DNA of 64,000 nt, taken from contig JAPFFF010000070.1 in NCBI GenBank assembly GCA_039105265.1, forward strand, positions 1-64,000. Reading direction: 5' to 3'. Shown here piece after piece: positions 8,018 through 19,600 of the stretch (within the stretch, counting starts at the first letter, position 1; every line of letters begins with the position of its first letter). A model generated the notes under the pieces. It worked only from the letters and a program-made list of their open reading frames with translations, made no database searches and was not told where the DNA came from. The DNA comes from Tritrichomonas musculus (taxonomy: Eukaryota; Parabasalia; Tritrichomonadida; Tritrichomonadidae). The translations under genes and the position numbers were made by a program.

Positions 8018-9357
8018 TGCCTTCTTCGTTGTGGTGGTGGTTGTGCATTTGGATCATATTGTATGTTGTTAGCTTGACAGTATTGTATGATAGTAGTTTT
8101 GAGTATATTAATGATGTTATTTCTTGTGTTAGTTTTGGTTTGTGAATCTCCGTAGTACAAGTCACTTATGTTTCCAGTCACAATATCATCAATTTCATCT
8201 CTGCAATCCTTCTTAGCTTTGGCAACAGCGGTAGGATTATTACCATCTATACCATATTTGTTCAATATAGGATTAATAAATACTGTTTGCCATAAGTGTG
8301 CTGTAGCTCTAGCAATAATAGGCAATTTAACTTCTGCTGGTAAATTCTGAATTGGAGCAATAGCATACTTAAGTATGAGTTCTTTATCGAGAAGGTATTT
8401 CCTGAATCTCTGGTATGGTGAAAGTCTCTTAGCTTTACGAACAGAGTAGCCTGTAGTGTTAACACCATCTGGAAATCCTCTATAGCCTGGCATAACATTA
8501 CCAATATTTCTAGGATCATTGCTGTCATCATCAATATAGTGTAAGTTATGAAATTGTTCACGAATCCACTTATTCTTAGGATTTCCTGCTCTGTCTTTTC
8601 TTAGTGGGAATTGTTGGTAGTAAGCAAGGTCATGTGGGAATTTAGAGATTGTAGTTGTGTAGCCATTTACGTATAAAGGTTGATTTCTTGAATTATATAC
8701 AACAACATCAGGAATTCCATCATTGTTGATATCAGTCAAGTTTGTAATTTCTGCTGGTCCATTGGGGTCTTTTTTGTTGAGAAACCATTTTGCATTTGGT
8801 TTTGCTTTTAAGTTATGTTTTTTGATCATATGATCTGCACCTGCTGGAGATATTGCTTGTTTTACTCTAGTGATATCACGTTTCATGTTTAGGATTAATT
8901 TTGCAAGATCTTCCATACCAACTTTAGAAGTGAAACCACCTGGATTAATGCTGCTGACCTTTTCTGTTATACCTTTTATTAACCACTGTCTTGCATATGC
9001 TCTTTGTTGTTCTGTAGTTCCAAAGAGTTCATCCATGCCTTCTGGTTTAATGGCAGTACCATTGAGCTTATTAAACATTGTAAGTAAGTCAGCATCAGTA
9101 TTTGTATGGCCCATGATTTCTTGAACATTGCCATTTCTAGGATCCATGTAAGTAGGAAGTCCATAACTCTTGAAATCTCTATCTCTAGGGGTCTTGTTCC
9201 ACTGTGCTCCTGGTACAAACTGTGATGGTAACTGTGCTCTTTGTACTTGTGCTTGTGGGCGCCATAATTGCTGTGGAATTGTATCTATATCGAAATTATT
9301 TAACCGTTCATCCTCAATATCTATTTCTTGTTGTTGTTGTTGTTGCGGCTGTTCCAT
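8014..9357 (-). CDS. Second virion-type protein with DxNxDG loop, about 447 aa (P1)
   Basis: Start chosen at MEQPQQQQQQEIDIEDERLN (9357); sequence upstream of it is a tandem repeat. The protein has a Gln-rich N-terminus, a conserved stretch with ISPAGADHMIKKHN, and a loop DINNDGIPDVVVYN that matches the calcium-binding pattern of dockerin/EF-hand or VCBS-type loops, followed by YVNGYTT. P2 (61343-62512) and P3 (37456-39330) have the same order and loop. By position next to the ATPase and capsid genes it is probably a minor capsid (penton-type) protein, but I do not see a diagnostic fold motif. Reads open. Confidence 0.7.
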   Translation of the reverse strand: MEQPQQQQQQEIDIEDERLNNFDIDTIPQQLWRPQAQVQRAQLPSQFVPGAQWNKTPRDRDFKSYGLPTYMDPRNGNVQEIMGHTNTDADLLTMFNKLNGTAIKPEGMDELFGTTEQQRAYARQWLIKGITEKVSSINPGGFTSKVGMEDLAKLILNMKRDITRVKQAISPAGADHMIKKHNLKAKPNAKWFLNKKDPNGPAEITNLTDINNDGIPDVVVYNSRNQPLYVNGYTTTISKFPHDLAYYQQFPLRKDRAGNPKNKWIREQFHNLHYIDDDSNDPRNIGNVMPGYRGFPDGVNTTGYSVRKAKRLSPYQRFRKYLLDKELILKYAIAPIQNLPAEVKLPIIARATAHLWQTVFINPILNKYGIDGNNPTAVAKAKKDCRDEIDDIVTGNISDLYYGDSQTKTNTRNNIINILKTTIIQYCQANNIQYDPNAQPPPQRRRQ

Positions 9358-9375
9358 TTTTAAATTTTCAGAAAA

Positions 9376-9455
9376 ATAACATAAATGGTTCTCACAAATT
9401 GCAAAACATAAATGGTTCTCACAAATTGCAAAACATAAATGGTTCTCACAAATGA
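9376..9455. repeat. 27-bp tandem repeat, 3 copies (P1)
   Basis: Unit ACATAAATGGTTCTCACAAA plus TTGCAAA, three copies immediately upstream of the gene ending its start at 9357. It may carry promoter elements; nothing recognisable beyond the repeat. Confidence 0.85.
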
Positions 9456-9490
9456 AGAAGCAACGATAATTTCTTTTCTTTTTCATAAAA

Positions 9491-9824
9491 ATGGTCAAAA
9501 CTTACTACATCACCAAAGACTACATTAAATAATTTACCATCAGAATTTACAAGCAGCTTAAACAAAAGATATATTTCCTTTCAATACTGTCGTGCAACTT
9601 GTAAAGGATATCTTGATGGCGAAACTGAAATTCATTGTAGCTTTATACAGAGAGATGAGTATTGTGATTCTCTAGTGTGGTATTCTAATGTTGTACCTCC
9701 TGATGATAATAGAAAATATGAATTTGTAGGTACGAAAAGGCAGTTTAAAGTATGGTTTACAGACACGAATGGTAACATTATTGAGCCAGATAACTTTACA
9801 CTATTTCTGAAATTAGAATATTGA
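9491..9824 (+). pseudogene. Small FKVWFTD-type protein gene, broken (P1)
   Basis: Matches P2 57461-57949 and P3 35604-35936. Shared blocks are YISFQYCRATCK-like, RDEYCDSLVWY, PPDDNRKYE and FKVWFTD...PDNFTLFLKLEY. The repeated beta-strand-like C-terminus suggests a small all-beta virion protein. The P1 copy does not read as one frame, so it is a fossil. Function unknown. Confidence 0.7.
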
Positions 9825-10502
9825 AGCACTATCGATAATCATAAATGATACCTGCAATACTGACTTTCGCACATGATACCTGCAATACTGACATCTATTT
9901 TTGCTATTCTCATTTCTGATCTTCATTTCTGATACTCTCATTTCTGATCTTCATAATTGCTATTCTCAGTACTGACTTTCATCAATGATACCTACAATAC
10001 TGACTTTCATCAATGCTATTCTCATTTCTGATTTTCATCAATGATACCTGCAATACTGATTTTCATAATTGTTACTCTACTTATCAATTCTCTGTTTTGT
10101 TACTCTACTTATCAAATTTCTGTTTTACTATTCTTGACAAACCTTCCGAGTTAGTAGTGTAAATATCAAAAATCAGTATGCAGTAGGAGTATTAAATGAG
10201 GTCATTTGATAGTGAGAGTAGTTTCTCGGAAGTCTGGAATAGAATATCACATGTAGGTTTCAACATTGTTGGTAGCAATTATGAAAATCAGTATAGGGAA
10301 TAGTTTTTTGAGATTTCATTTTTGTTACTACCATTTCTCTTTCTCAGATGTGTAAATATCATTCATGAAAGTCAATAGCGTAGGTAGCATTGATGAAAAT
10401 CAGAAATGAGAATATCATTCATGAAAGTTGCTATTGTAAGTATCATTGTTGGTTATCACTATTGTAAGTATTGTTGTTGTTGGACTTTTCTTTTTATATC
10501 AA
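9825..10502. repeat. Gene-free region of imperfect ~28-30 bp repeats (P1)
   Basis: Degenerate copies of ATGATACCTGCAATACTGAC occur near 9847, 9877, 9986 and 10031, and two copies of GTTACTCTACTTATCAA near 10083-10125. No supported gene. It separates the small protein gene from the fiber gene. Confidence 0.6.
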
Positions 10503-12659
10503 ATGACAGGAATACTAACAAAGAAAAATGTTGAGGATGGTGCCTTTGTATGTAGCAATTCTGGAAACAACAACACTGACTATGAATCTATATATGTTAA
10601 AGATGATGTTATTGTTGATGGAGATATGATTCTTGGAGGAATTTCTATAAAATCACAGCTTGTAAATCATGAAGAGAGAATCGCAGCTGTTGAAAATAAA
10701 GATATGACCATATATGCCAAGAAAGATGAAATTCCTGACCTTACTCCATATGCCAAGAAAGATGAAATTGTTACAGTAGATTTGAGTCTTTATTATACCT
10801 CTGCACAAGTAGAAGAGAAATTTGTAGACGAAGATGAACTAGCATATGAGTTTAATAAGTATGAGACTAAAGAAGTTGCAGAAGAAAAGTATGCTCTCAA
10901 AACTGATATTCCTACTGTTGATCTAGAACCATACGCACTCAAAACTGATATTCCTACTATTGATCTCGAACCTTACGCACTCAAAACTGATATTCCTACT
11001 GTTGATCTTACTCCATATGCTACTAAAACTAATAATATCCCATATGAAGTCGACAGAAAGGATGGCAGTTGCGCATTTATATTTAGTTTAGCTAAGATTC
11101 CTTTGAATTTCAGCGTAAAAATAGTACTAAGATGGACAAATTCTGATAACGAACCAGATTGGGTGGGTATTACTGGTGATGTTATAAATGGAGTCCTACA
11201 GAATAAGGTAATTATAAATGGTACTACTAGTAATAAGAAAAAGTTTACATTCCCGGGGCAACAAGGATATACTCAAATTAGGTTAAACACCAGCATTTAT
11301 TACTGGAAAGATGGTAAAGTCAGATTCTTGAACGTTTATTCCAATTTTTCTGATGAGACTCTTATAAATCATGATCCTAATGAAACATACTTTACAGAAT
11401 ATGTGACTTATGGTGGTGATCTCGAACCATATGCTCTCAAAACTGATATTCCTACTGTTGATCTAGAACCATATGCTCTCAAAACTGAATTACCAGATCT
11501 TTCTACATATGCCCAGATTACATCTATTCCAACTGTGGTAAATTCACAGCAGTATGATGAAAGTTCTACCACAAATGATGTTGCTGTGCCTACTATAAAA
11601 TTAGTAGAAGAACTAACAAAAGATAATTTGTTTGCGTATGATGCAGAAAAGAATTCTATCGTGATGGCGAACACATATAATAGTAAGCATGTGTCTCTAG
11701 AATCAAATTATGGAGATCCTGCTTTGAAGATTATAAATTATGGTTCTTCTTATAATGAAGTTAATTTTGGCCTTACACATAGCACTTTTATAATTTCTGA
11801 TGATTCTAATAAAGATTTCTTTAGATATGATAAATATGATAAGAAAACTTATCTTCAAAATCCATGTAATATTAATTTCGAACCTCTACTTACAGAAGCT
11901 GCTGCAGATGAAAAATATGTGAAAACTACTGGGAATTCAACTATAAATGGTATTTTAAATATTCACCCGCAGTATAATACGGTTATTAATGCTTGTTATG
12001 AAAATAATAAGGGTAAATATATAGTTTTTGGTGAAACTTTAGATAAAAGTGCAGAATTCTGATACTCTTATGATACAGAAGGAAGTTATAGTCATTTTAA
12101 TATAAATGTTGATCATGGACAACTTTTAAATGTTACTAGAAAAAGTTTTCAAGATACAAATACTACACTATATAGTAATTTAAATGTTGGTGGTAATTTG
12201 CGTGTATCAGGAACAATAACAGGAACAATAGCAAATAGCACTACCATTACACATCTCGCACCTATAGAAGCTGGAGAGGAAATTTCTGACTTCAAAATTG
12301 GAAAACCTGTATTTATGTCAGGACATGTGTATAAAAGAGAAAATGGTGTTTGGATTTCATCATCAGCGATAGACAGTACAGATTGTATATGTTCTGTAAT
12401 TATAGATGGAACATGGAAAGAATTTGTGGGTGTTGTTACTAAGGTGGATGAAGAAAACGGTAACATAACTTTTGCTACACATGGAGACTACCTTTTCTAT
12501 GTTGACGATGCTAACATTTATGCTGTAGGAGATGTGCTTTTATATGATGGCAGAATCTTGGATGAGGATTATGCTATGACTTTAAAGATTCAGCAAAGTA
12601 TAGTTGGAAAAGTAAGTGCAAAAATAAATGAACATACACTAGCATTGTTTAAATTGTGA
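10503..12659 (+). pseudogene. Phage-like fiber protein gene, broken (P1)
   Basis: Start taken at MTGILTKKN, which matches the P2 fiber start MTGILTKQN. Repeats of the type YALKTDIPTVDLEP occur in two blocks, the kind of beta/coiled repeat found in phage tail fibers. The C-terminal domain (about 150 residues, with TDCICSV, GTWKEFVGVV and ITFATHGDY) is conserved in the P2 and P3 fibers and probably forms the knob that binds a receptor. It does not read as a single frame. A hydrophobic stretch encoded just upstream of the ATG may be fortuitous. Confidence 0.75.
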
Positions 12660-12682
12660 GGGTCATTCATGTTCATCATTAC

Positions 12683-13249
12683 TTACACTACAATCTTCAA
12701 GCTCACACCATATCTTATAAATTGTGTATAGATTTCGTTATAACCATACTTTAGATCTTCAGCTTTGTTATTTTTGTATACCAGAATTTTGTCGATCTTG
12801 ATGAACTTACTATTGGCACCACTACACCCACATCCAACATCTGACTCATCTAATACTAACTCAATTTTGTCGGCATCTGTTAAAAGTTTAATCATGTTCA
12901 TCAGCAATTTACTATCACAAACTACATAACTATTGATTTTCAGAGGATTTGTTTCATACATGGCAACCAGCATTTCTAGAAATTTGTTTTTCTTCTCAAG
13001 TGAATCAAGTTCAGTGCCCAAATCTGCTATACCTCTGCTTGTTGCTTGTACTGATGGAAATGCTGATGGTGTCGTCTGTGAAGTAATATTTACTGGAGAC
13101 ACTTGAGGATATGAAACTTGTGGTGGATTAGGAGGTTGGGTACTTTTGTTAGGAGTTATTTTTATGTTAACATTTGTGTTCTGCTCTTGTTTTACACTAG
13201 CGTCATTCTCACTTGATAAAATTCTAGCTTGGCGAAGAGTGTTAGACAT
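12683..13249 (-). CDS. LRQARILSSE-type conserved protein, 188 aa (P1)
   Basis: Unrecognised family present in all three Polintons (P2 52817-53434, P3 30213-30803). The N-terminus MSNTLRQARILSSENDASVK is nearly invariant and leads into KQEQN and NVNI. A Pro/Thr/Ser-rich low-complexity middle follows. The C-terminal third is conserved: NPLKINSYVVCDSKLLMNMI, a leucine-rich helix, then SDVGCGCS and a Lys-rich end. The cysteine cluster could bind metal. The V-K-Q-E string fits the SUMO consensus, which is an inference only. It reads open and is preceded by TTTTTG about 25 nt upstream of the ATG. Confidence 0.8.
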   Translation of the reverse strand: MSNTLRQARILSSENDASVKQEQNTNVNIKITPNKSTQPPNPPQVSYPQVSPVNITSQTTPSAFPSVQATSRGIADLGTELDSLEKKNKFLEMLVAMYETNPLKINSYVVCDSKLLMNMIKLLTDADKIELVLDESDVGCGCSGANSKFIKIDKILVYKNNKAEDLKYGYNEIYTQFIRYGVSLKIVV

Positions 13250-13276
13250 TTAATAACCAACAAGAAACAAAAATGC

Positions 13277-13507
13277 TCATGAATAATAATTAGAAATTGC
13301 TCGGTTTAATAATCTTCTAACTCTCATATCTCTCTCATATTTGGCTTGTAATTTCTGTCTTTTCATAATTCCTTTCTCATCTTCGGGCATAGGTGTATTA
13401 AGAACTCGTCTGTAATATTGAAGTCTACTGTTGATCTGTTTTAATGTTTGAGTTGCAAATGTACTTCTCTGATGTGGTCTTCGGAGTGGGGGTAACGTCA
13501 TTGACAT
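13277..13507 (-). CDS. Small basic protein, about 76 aa (P1)
   Basis: Start chosen at MSMTLPPLRRPHQRSTFATQ (13507), 20 nt from the divergent integrase start at 13528. It is homologous to P2 52277-52534: both share LPPL, FATxTLK, SRLQYYR and a C-terminal MRVRxLLNRA block. The protein is highly basic (Arg/Lys), so DNA or capsid-interior binding is plausible; function unknown. Longer upstream frames lack the family's start. Confidence 0.72.
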   Translation of the reverse strand: MSMTLPPLRRPHQRSTFATQTLKQINSRLQYYRRVLNTPMPEDEKGIMKRQKLQAKYERDMRVRRLLNRAISNYYS

Positions 13508-13527
13508 TTTTAGTTGAAATAAAAAGT

Positions 13528-16500
13528 ATGAATGTGTTTTCGTCAGCATTTGAAGGTGTGAGAATAGAGCAGCTCGTAAATGAAAACCCTAAAAAGCTTA
13601 CCTACAATGAATTTAACTTACTTATGCAAAACTTTAGGCCCACAAAGAGGAAGCTAGATAATTGGTATAAAGAATATGAGAAAAGGTATATCAGAAAATA
13701 TGGTGATTTATTAGTGGAGCCACCTAATAATAACCTCATAGGATTCAAGTCCAAAAATAAGGTAGCAAGGTTACAAGAATAGAGTAGATAGAAAAAGAAT
13801 TGGCTGAAAGTTTTTTAATAATTTTTTGTCTATAGATTAATTATTTGATAACTAACAGAAATTTAGTTTTTTGTCAATTTTGGCTCGCCCAAAAGAAAGT
13901 TATAATGTAATCATTATAATATGTGATTTCATTAAAACCTATGAAATTTTATTTCTAATAAGCACAATCATTCATAATATCATATGATTATTATTTTTCA
14001 CTTGATATTTTCAATTAAATCAGGAGCATTTCACAAAAAAAATAGAAAATATTTATTTTTTTTGGATTTTTTGAAATAAATGGCTTATAACTTTTTTTCT
14101 ATTCCGCCCGGTCCTTTTATTTTAACATATTATCTTTAGCATTGTGTGAATATATTTATGTTAAAATTTTAAGATTTATACATTTTTTATTTCTTAAAAA
14201 AAAGATGATTTATTTTTTTTTCAATATGAAAAAACGATTAAAAAGCTTTCAAAATTCAATAAATATGGCATCAATTTCATTTTGGAAGAATAAACCAAAT
14301 TATTTTTCATAAATTCTTTTGTTTTTGCTTTTTAAGGAAGAAAAATGAAAAAATATAATTATAATTCCTATTATGAATGCTATCATATTAAATGAAATGA
14401 GATTTGCAACCTAATTGCCTTATTTTGTAGTTTTTTCTGATATATATCTATGCATATATAAATTTAATGATTTTTTATGAATATATTTTCCATTTGGGAT
14501 TTTGGTATCAATTTTAAATATTAAAAAATTCATTTATAAGTTAACTTCTTTTGATTATATGAATAAGCACTTTTTATTTTAAGTCAATGACATATTTTTA
14601 TGTTTTTTAAGATTTTAATTAATTAAAATAATGCTGAAATATTTTACACATGTTATGCATAGAAATTTTGAAAACATCTTTCAAAAATAATATTTTGAAT
14701 AGATTTTATATGCGTTTTAAATGCATTCAAATATAAATTCTTAAATATAATAAAATTGAGCGAGGAAATTTATTTATAAATAGTATTTTAAAATAGAAAA
14801 TAAATTTTATTATTATAATAATAATGTAAAATGAAAAAATTTTCAGCACAATTTTCATATATTTCTAAAATCAACTTTTTTTTTTAATTTTTTTTGAATA
14901 GTTTTATTTTGATATTATTTTTTCTTCATGAATATACAAATTTGTGATATTTGTAATATATCTATATTTGCATATTAATATGATATTTTAGAAATATTTA
15001 TTAATTTTTTGATGCATCTGTTCTTTTTAACTTTTATTGGCAAATATTGTTTTTTTTGTATTAAAAAGAATAAATCTTAATTAGTCAACTGTTTTTTTGT
15101 AAATTAAATGAGTCCAAAAACAATTAATGATCTAAAATATTCTTTAGTCATATTAGTCTGTATGGATCTTTTAAGTATGATTATATTTTTCACTTTTTTC
15201 AAAAAATTTCAAACATACTTAAAATTTTATTTGAAAGATTTTTTGGTCAATATAGATAAATTTTCATTTTAATATATACGCATATTATTAATATCAAATA
15301 ACAATGCTATGTTTAAAATATCTCAACACCGGGCGTTTTGTACGATATTTTTCTCTCTAAAGTGAAATGAACGAAATTACTATTTTTCTTATAATATCTA
15401 AACTTATCTTACTACATATCAATTTAAATATAATATAATATTATACCATCAAAAAAGATAATAATTTATTTAAGTTAAAATTACATAATATCTTTATTCG
15501 TCGAATTATGAAAGTATTATTTTATAACTTTTCACATCATTTCCCAGTCGTGTGGTACTAATTTCTTTAATTTGATCATTTCAATATGTTAGTTTCTTAC
15601 TGAACTTTAAATTCATCTATTTTAAAATTCTGAAATATTTTTATTTCAATTTTCCATCTACTCTACAAGAATTAGAGAGTAGACTTAGGAAGAACACAGA
15701 AGAGATCCACAGTAATAATTTTCCATTAAAGGAGAACATCAAAAAGTTTCAGCTGCACTCTGTCACTAGTAGATATACATACTTGATAGACTTGATGCAG
15801 ACTCAGGATATTGTGTACCTTATTGCTATCAACATTAATACTCGTTACTTATTTGCTAGACCTGTGAATGTAGCAGTGAATAACGGTAATAGAGTCATAA
15901 CTAGGGAAATCAAATCAGCGCAGGTATTTATTAATGCTCTTGGTGATATGGTAGACTTTGATAATCTATATGTTGAGAAGTTAATAGGGGATGCAGAAAA
16001 AGCTTTCTTCTCTGAGGAGGCTATAAATGTTTACTATGATTTTCCACAAAGAATTAAGTTTGAAAAAGTGAGAAGACAAAAAGTGGGAGGGCATACAGAA
16101 CCTTTGCATTCATCATTGGGAATCATAGATAGAGTTATACGTACTATTCGTGATATGGCTTACTTAATGAAAGTAGAAAGAATTACGCCGAACATTATGA
16201 GTGAAATAGTTTGGCAGTACAACAATAGCCCACACAAAACTCTATCTAAGTATGCAGGATTTGATGTAACTCCAAAGATGGTGCAAGATGATGCGGACCT
16301 TGAAGAATTCATAGTAAGGAAGATCGTACAAGAGAACTATGAAATTATGAACAGAAAAGATTGGAAATTAGAAAATGGGACTAATGTAAAGGTCTACAAT
16401 CCTAAAGATACAATGATGAAAAGAAGAAGGGTTATACAGCCTGGAGAACATTTTGTTGTTGGTTATGAAGATGGTTTGTATAGAGTGAGAGATGATAAAA

Positions 16501-16550
16501 ATAATGAGCAAGTAGTACCGAGATATAGATTAAAGAAGATGTATGGTTAA
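13528..16550 (+). pseudogene. Retroviral-type integrase gene, split by a DNA transposon (P1)
   Basis: Integrase that joins Polinton ends to target DNA. The start MNVFSSAFEG is divergent from the small basic protein. The region before the insertion encodes NLIGFKSKNKV, also found in the P2 integrase N-terminal part. The region after it holds the catalytic core: YLIDLMQTQ-type first Asp, LIGDAEKAFF second Asp, and GIIDRVIRTIRD third acidic position, then a chromodomain-like basic C-terminus ending RYRLKKMYG. A 1.9-kb transposon (13781-15664) interrupts the gene, and some further decay is present, so this is a fossil. Confidence 0.85.
13781..15664. mobile_element. Non-autonomous DNA transposon (MITE-like, 1.88 kb) inside the P1 integrase
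   Basis: Ends AGAGTAGATAGAAAA and TTTTCCATCTACTCT are inverted repeats (14 of 15 bases). Flanks carry the same 8-mer ACAAGAAT at 13773-13780 and 15665-15672, a target duplication. The interior is very AT-rich and has no reading frame over 60 codons. An 8-bp duplication suggests the hAT group, although Mutator-like elements (8-10 bp) are also possible; the ends allow a shift of one or two bases. It inserted after P1. Confidence 0.82.
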
Positions 16551-16555
16551 AAACA

Positions 16556-16625
16556 TGACTCTCCCTCACCCCAATTATGGATCGCACCAATTATGGCTCA
16601 TGACCTCGCACCAATTATGAAAAGA
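16556..16625. repeat. Short CACCAATTATG repeats between integrase and polymerase (P1)
   Basis: CACC(C)CAATTATGG-like units repeat three times in the spacer between the converging integrase and polymerase genes. Possibly part of 3' ends; no function shown. Confidence 0.6.
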
Positions 16626-16657
16626 AAAATATGTTGAACTTTTTTTGTGATAATCAT

Positions 16658-19600
16658 TCATGGTCCTTCTTCATAAGTTGTTTTGATCTTTCTTTTGAAT
16701 TTCGTAAGTGTAGAGATAGTCATATTTGAATTGAACTTGAAACATGGCTGCCCTTGAGTAAGATCAAACGTAATTGAGTTTCCATTGTAGAGATGCTCGT
16801 AAAGTTTCATATAATCGCCACCAAATTGTTTTGCCGCATGTTTGATAGAATTTAATGTTAGACCTTTACCACGAATCATAAAATCTATATCACCTGTAGA
16901 GTCCATGAGCTTGTCGATATACATTTTCTTCATGAGGAAATAACTTTCAATAGCAACAGGCATCTCATTGTGGTTGTTAATTGTTGGGAAATCACTATGG
17001 AATTGCCCTAAATCACTACCTATGAGTTCTCTTCCGTACATTTCTTTATAGGCTTTCTCAAGTTTGGGTAAATCGTTGAGTTCTATGTGCATGCTATCTG
17101 TATCTTGGTAGTATATGTGACATCCTATATCGTGGGCCAGACACATAACTTCATTCATGATTCTCTTACTCATGGATAGAACTTGTATGCCTAGTAATGA
17201 GAAATTAAAATGATCGTCTATAGGCTTGAGTACTTTTAATGCATGTAGTTTTGAGTTATGAAGTTGGACATCTTCTTTGATCTTCATGTAATTCTTCTTC
17301 CAATACTTCTCTAATTCATCTCCCTCATACAAATACTTGAACTCTTTATCTGTGGGCCTCTCAATAGTTTTACCATAGCAGCTGTTCATGATAAGTTTGT
17401 ATAAGTTCTGTAATGGATTTTTTTGCTTCTTGTATTCGAGTCTCTTATTGAAGATTTCCCTAATGATTTTTTGAATTGTGTAATCTTTCTTACCGTCCCA
17501 GTAGTATCCTCTCAGTAATGTAAACTCTATCTTCTGGAAATTAATGAGATCTTCAAGGCAAATATTATCAACGATCATCTTCACGGGCTCTCCATTCTCT
17601 ATTCTGTCATCATTTAAGTTCAGTCCATTAACTTTGCGAACTAACAATGGGAAAGGGTAATGTTTGTTTACTTTTGTGACCTCAATTTCGACAACATAAG
17701 CACTTTGCTTAGAGAGGAATTCCATATTGAGATTCTCTTTTTCAATAACTTTAGGAGTGCCACTTACGGTATATAAGCGTGCCATAGCAGACGGATACAA
17801 AGATACTGCATCGAAATCGCATAACTTCTTTTGTGTGTGCCATTTCTTGTTGTAAGCAGTCATACATCTCCCACCGTAAATAGCATGTGAACAAAAGTAA
17901 CGAGGGACACCACCTAATTTATATAAGTCGTGATCATAATACACTCTCTGATTGAAAACTTCATTAGCGAGAGAAGAAATGGAGACAAAGTTGAAAGGAT
18001 CTATATTGAAATCTTTAATGAAACCATCTCTGAATTTATTAAAGCCTTGTCGTAAAATGTTCACGTCTTGGGTGCAATAGAATTCTGCATACTTGTACAT
18101 GTCAAATGTGGTATCAGAGAGACGACAGTCAATAATGTCTAAATTGTGGCGGAATTGTTGTTTTGTTTCTTCGGTCCATCTCTTATCTTCATTTTCTCCT
18201 GCTTCATTAATCACGCCAACATTTTTCTTGAGTCTCTCCATGGTGTAATATTTGTAGGGGAAAACTTCTTTCTGTCCACTATCGAGATTAAACATTGATG
18301 GTAATTGTGATAACTTACATGAGAGAATAGGAAGTGTGTCACGGAAATAGAGTGTTTTAGATTTGTAGACAATTGTGCCTTTCATAAATTTGTTACCCTT
18401 AATGACAGACTTCCTTATGCCATATGAACAAAGAAATCTAATGTCGTAAGCAAGATTGTGAAAGTACACTACAGAGAAATCAGGAAGGAAATCCAGAAAT
18501 GAAACACTACAATTTTCTCCTTTAAATGTTTTTGTTATTGTACCATCTTTGGACTGAAGAACGAACATGTATGGGCGATGAATGTCTCCAGAAGTGTCAG
18601 CCTCAGAATCGCAGTACCAATAACTCTTTTTATCATTGATTTCAATTGTCTTCTTCTTCATTGTTTTTGGTTTAATAAGTTGAGTGCAGGATTGTTCGTC
18701 ATAATCAAGATTAATTCCTGTGACATCCTTCTTGATATCTTTATTGAAAATAGTTTTGAGAATACAACCGTCTCCGAAATTTAATGGACGAAAATAATTG
18801 TTCTTCATCAATGCCCTCACTAAATTGGAAGAACTAATGAAATGTCTTGCCTTCCTCCAATGATTGCTGTTGTACTCCATGTTAGCCTTGTCCGGTGAAA
18901 GCTCTGCGAGATGAGAAATGTAGTATGTAGAAAATGGTGTCAGCTCTTCAATAAAGTAGTGTTTCTCGTAAATGTTGAATTTGTGAGTACGATTTGGTTC
19001 TGCTTTCTCGACTCCTATGTATGAATTCTTCCCTATTGATTTCTTCTTGTTTTTGGAATTCGCATCTTCATTAATGAATGAAACACTGATGTGGATCTTA
19101 AATTCTTGACATAGATTGTTGATAGCAGAATTGGAGAGATATCTGTTGTTGATTCTTAGTCGCATTTTATTAAGTGTTTCATCATCATAGCACCCTGTTT
19201 GTTGAAGAGCATATATGAAGCAGCAGTCATCGAGTTCTTTTCGTTGTTTACCTTTGTAGTTAGCAAGAGTGTCGAAAATTTGTAGGCGAGTCAGGTATTT
19301 TACTATCTCTTGTGGGCAGCTATCTTTGACTAAGAATTGAAAGAAAGAACCACCACGATCAGCATTACTTTTTACATTTTTGGTTTTACTGAAGATGAGT
19401 TGAGAAAAGAGAGACCATTCTGGGAGTTCCATGCTACCTTTCTCATAAAAGTACTCAGGTTTTACATCATCCATGTCAAATATAAAGTGCTTCTTAGTAA
19501 AGTTTTCCATTAGTTTGTTAAAAGCTTCTGGTGTCAAAGGTAAAGTCCGCCATTCATTATTAACTTTGAATCTGAGTTTGTATTGATTTGTGACAGAGAA

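Noticed and set aside
10446-10502. Hydrophobic N-terminal extension of the P1 fiber frame, resembling a membrane anchor
   Set aside because: The P2 fiber begins at the same MTGILTK without it, and the upstream DNA is part of a repeat-rich spacer.
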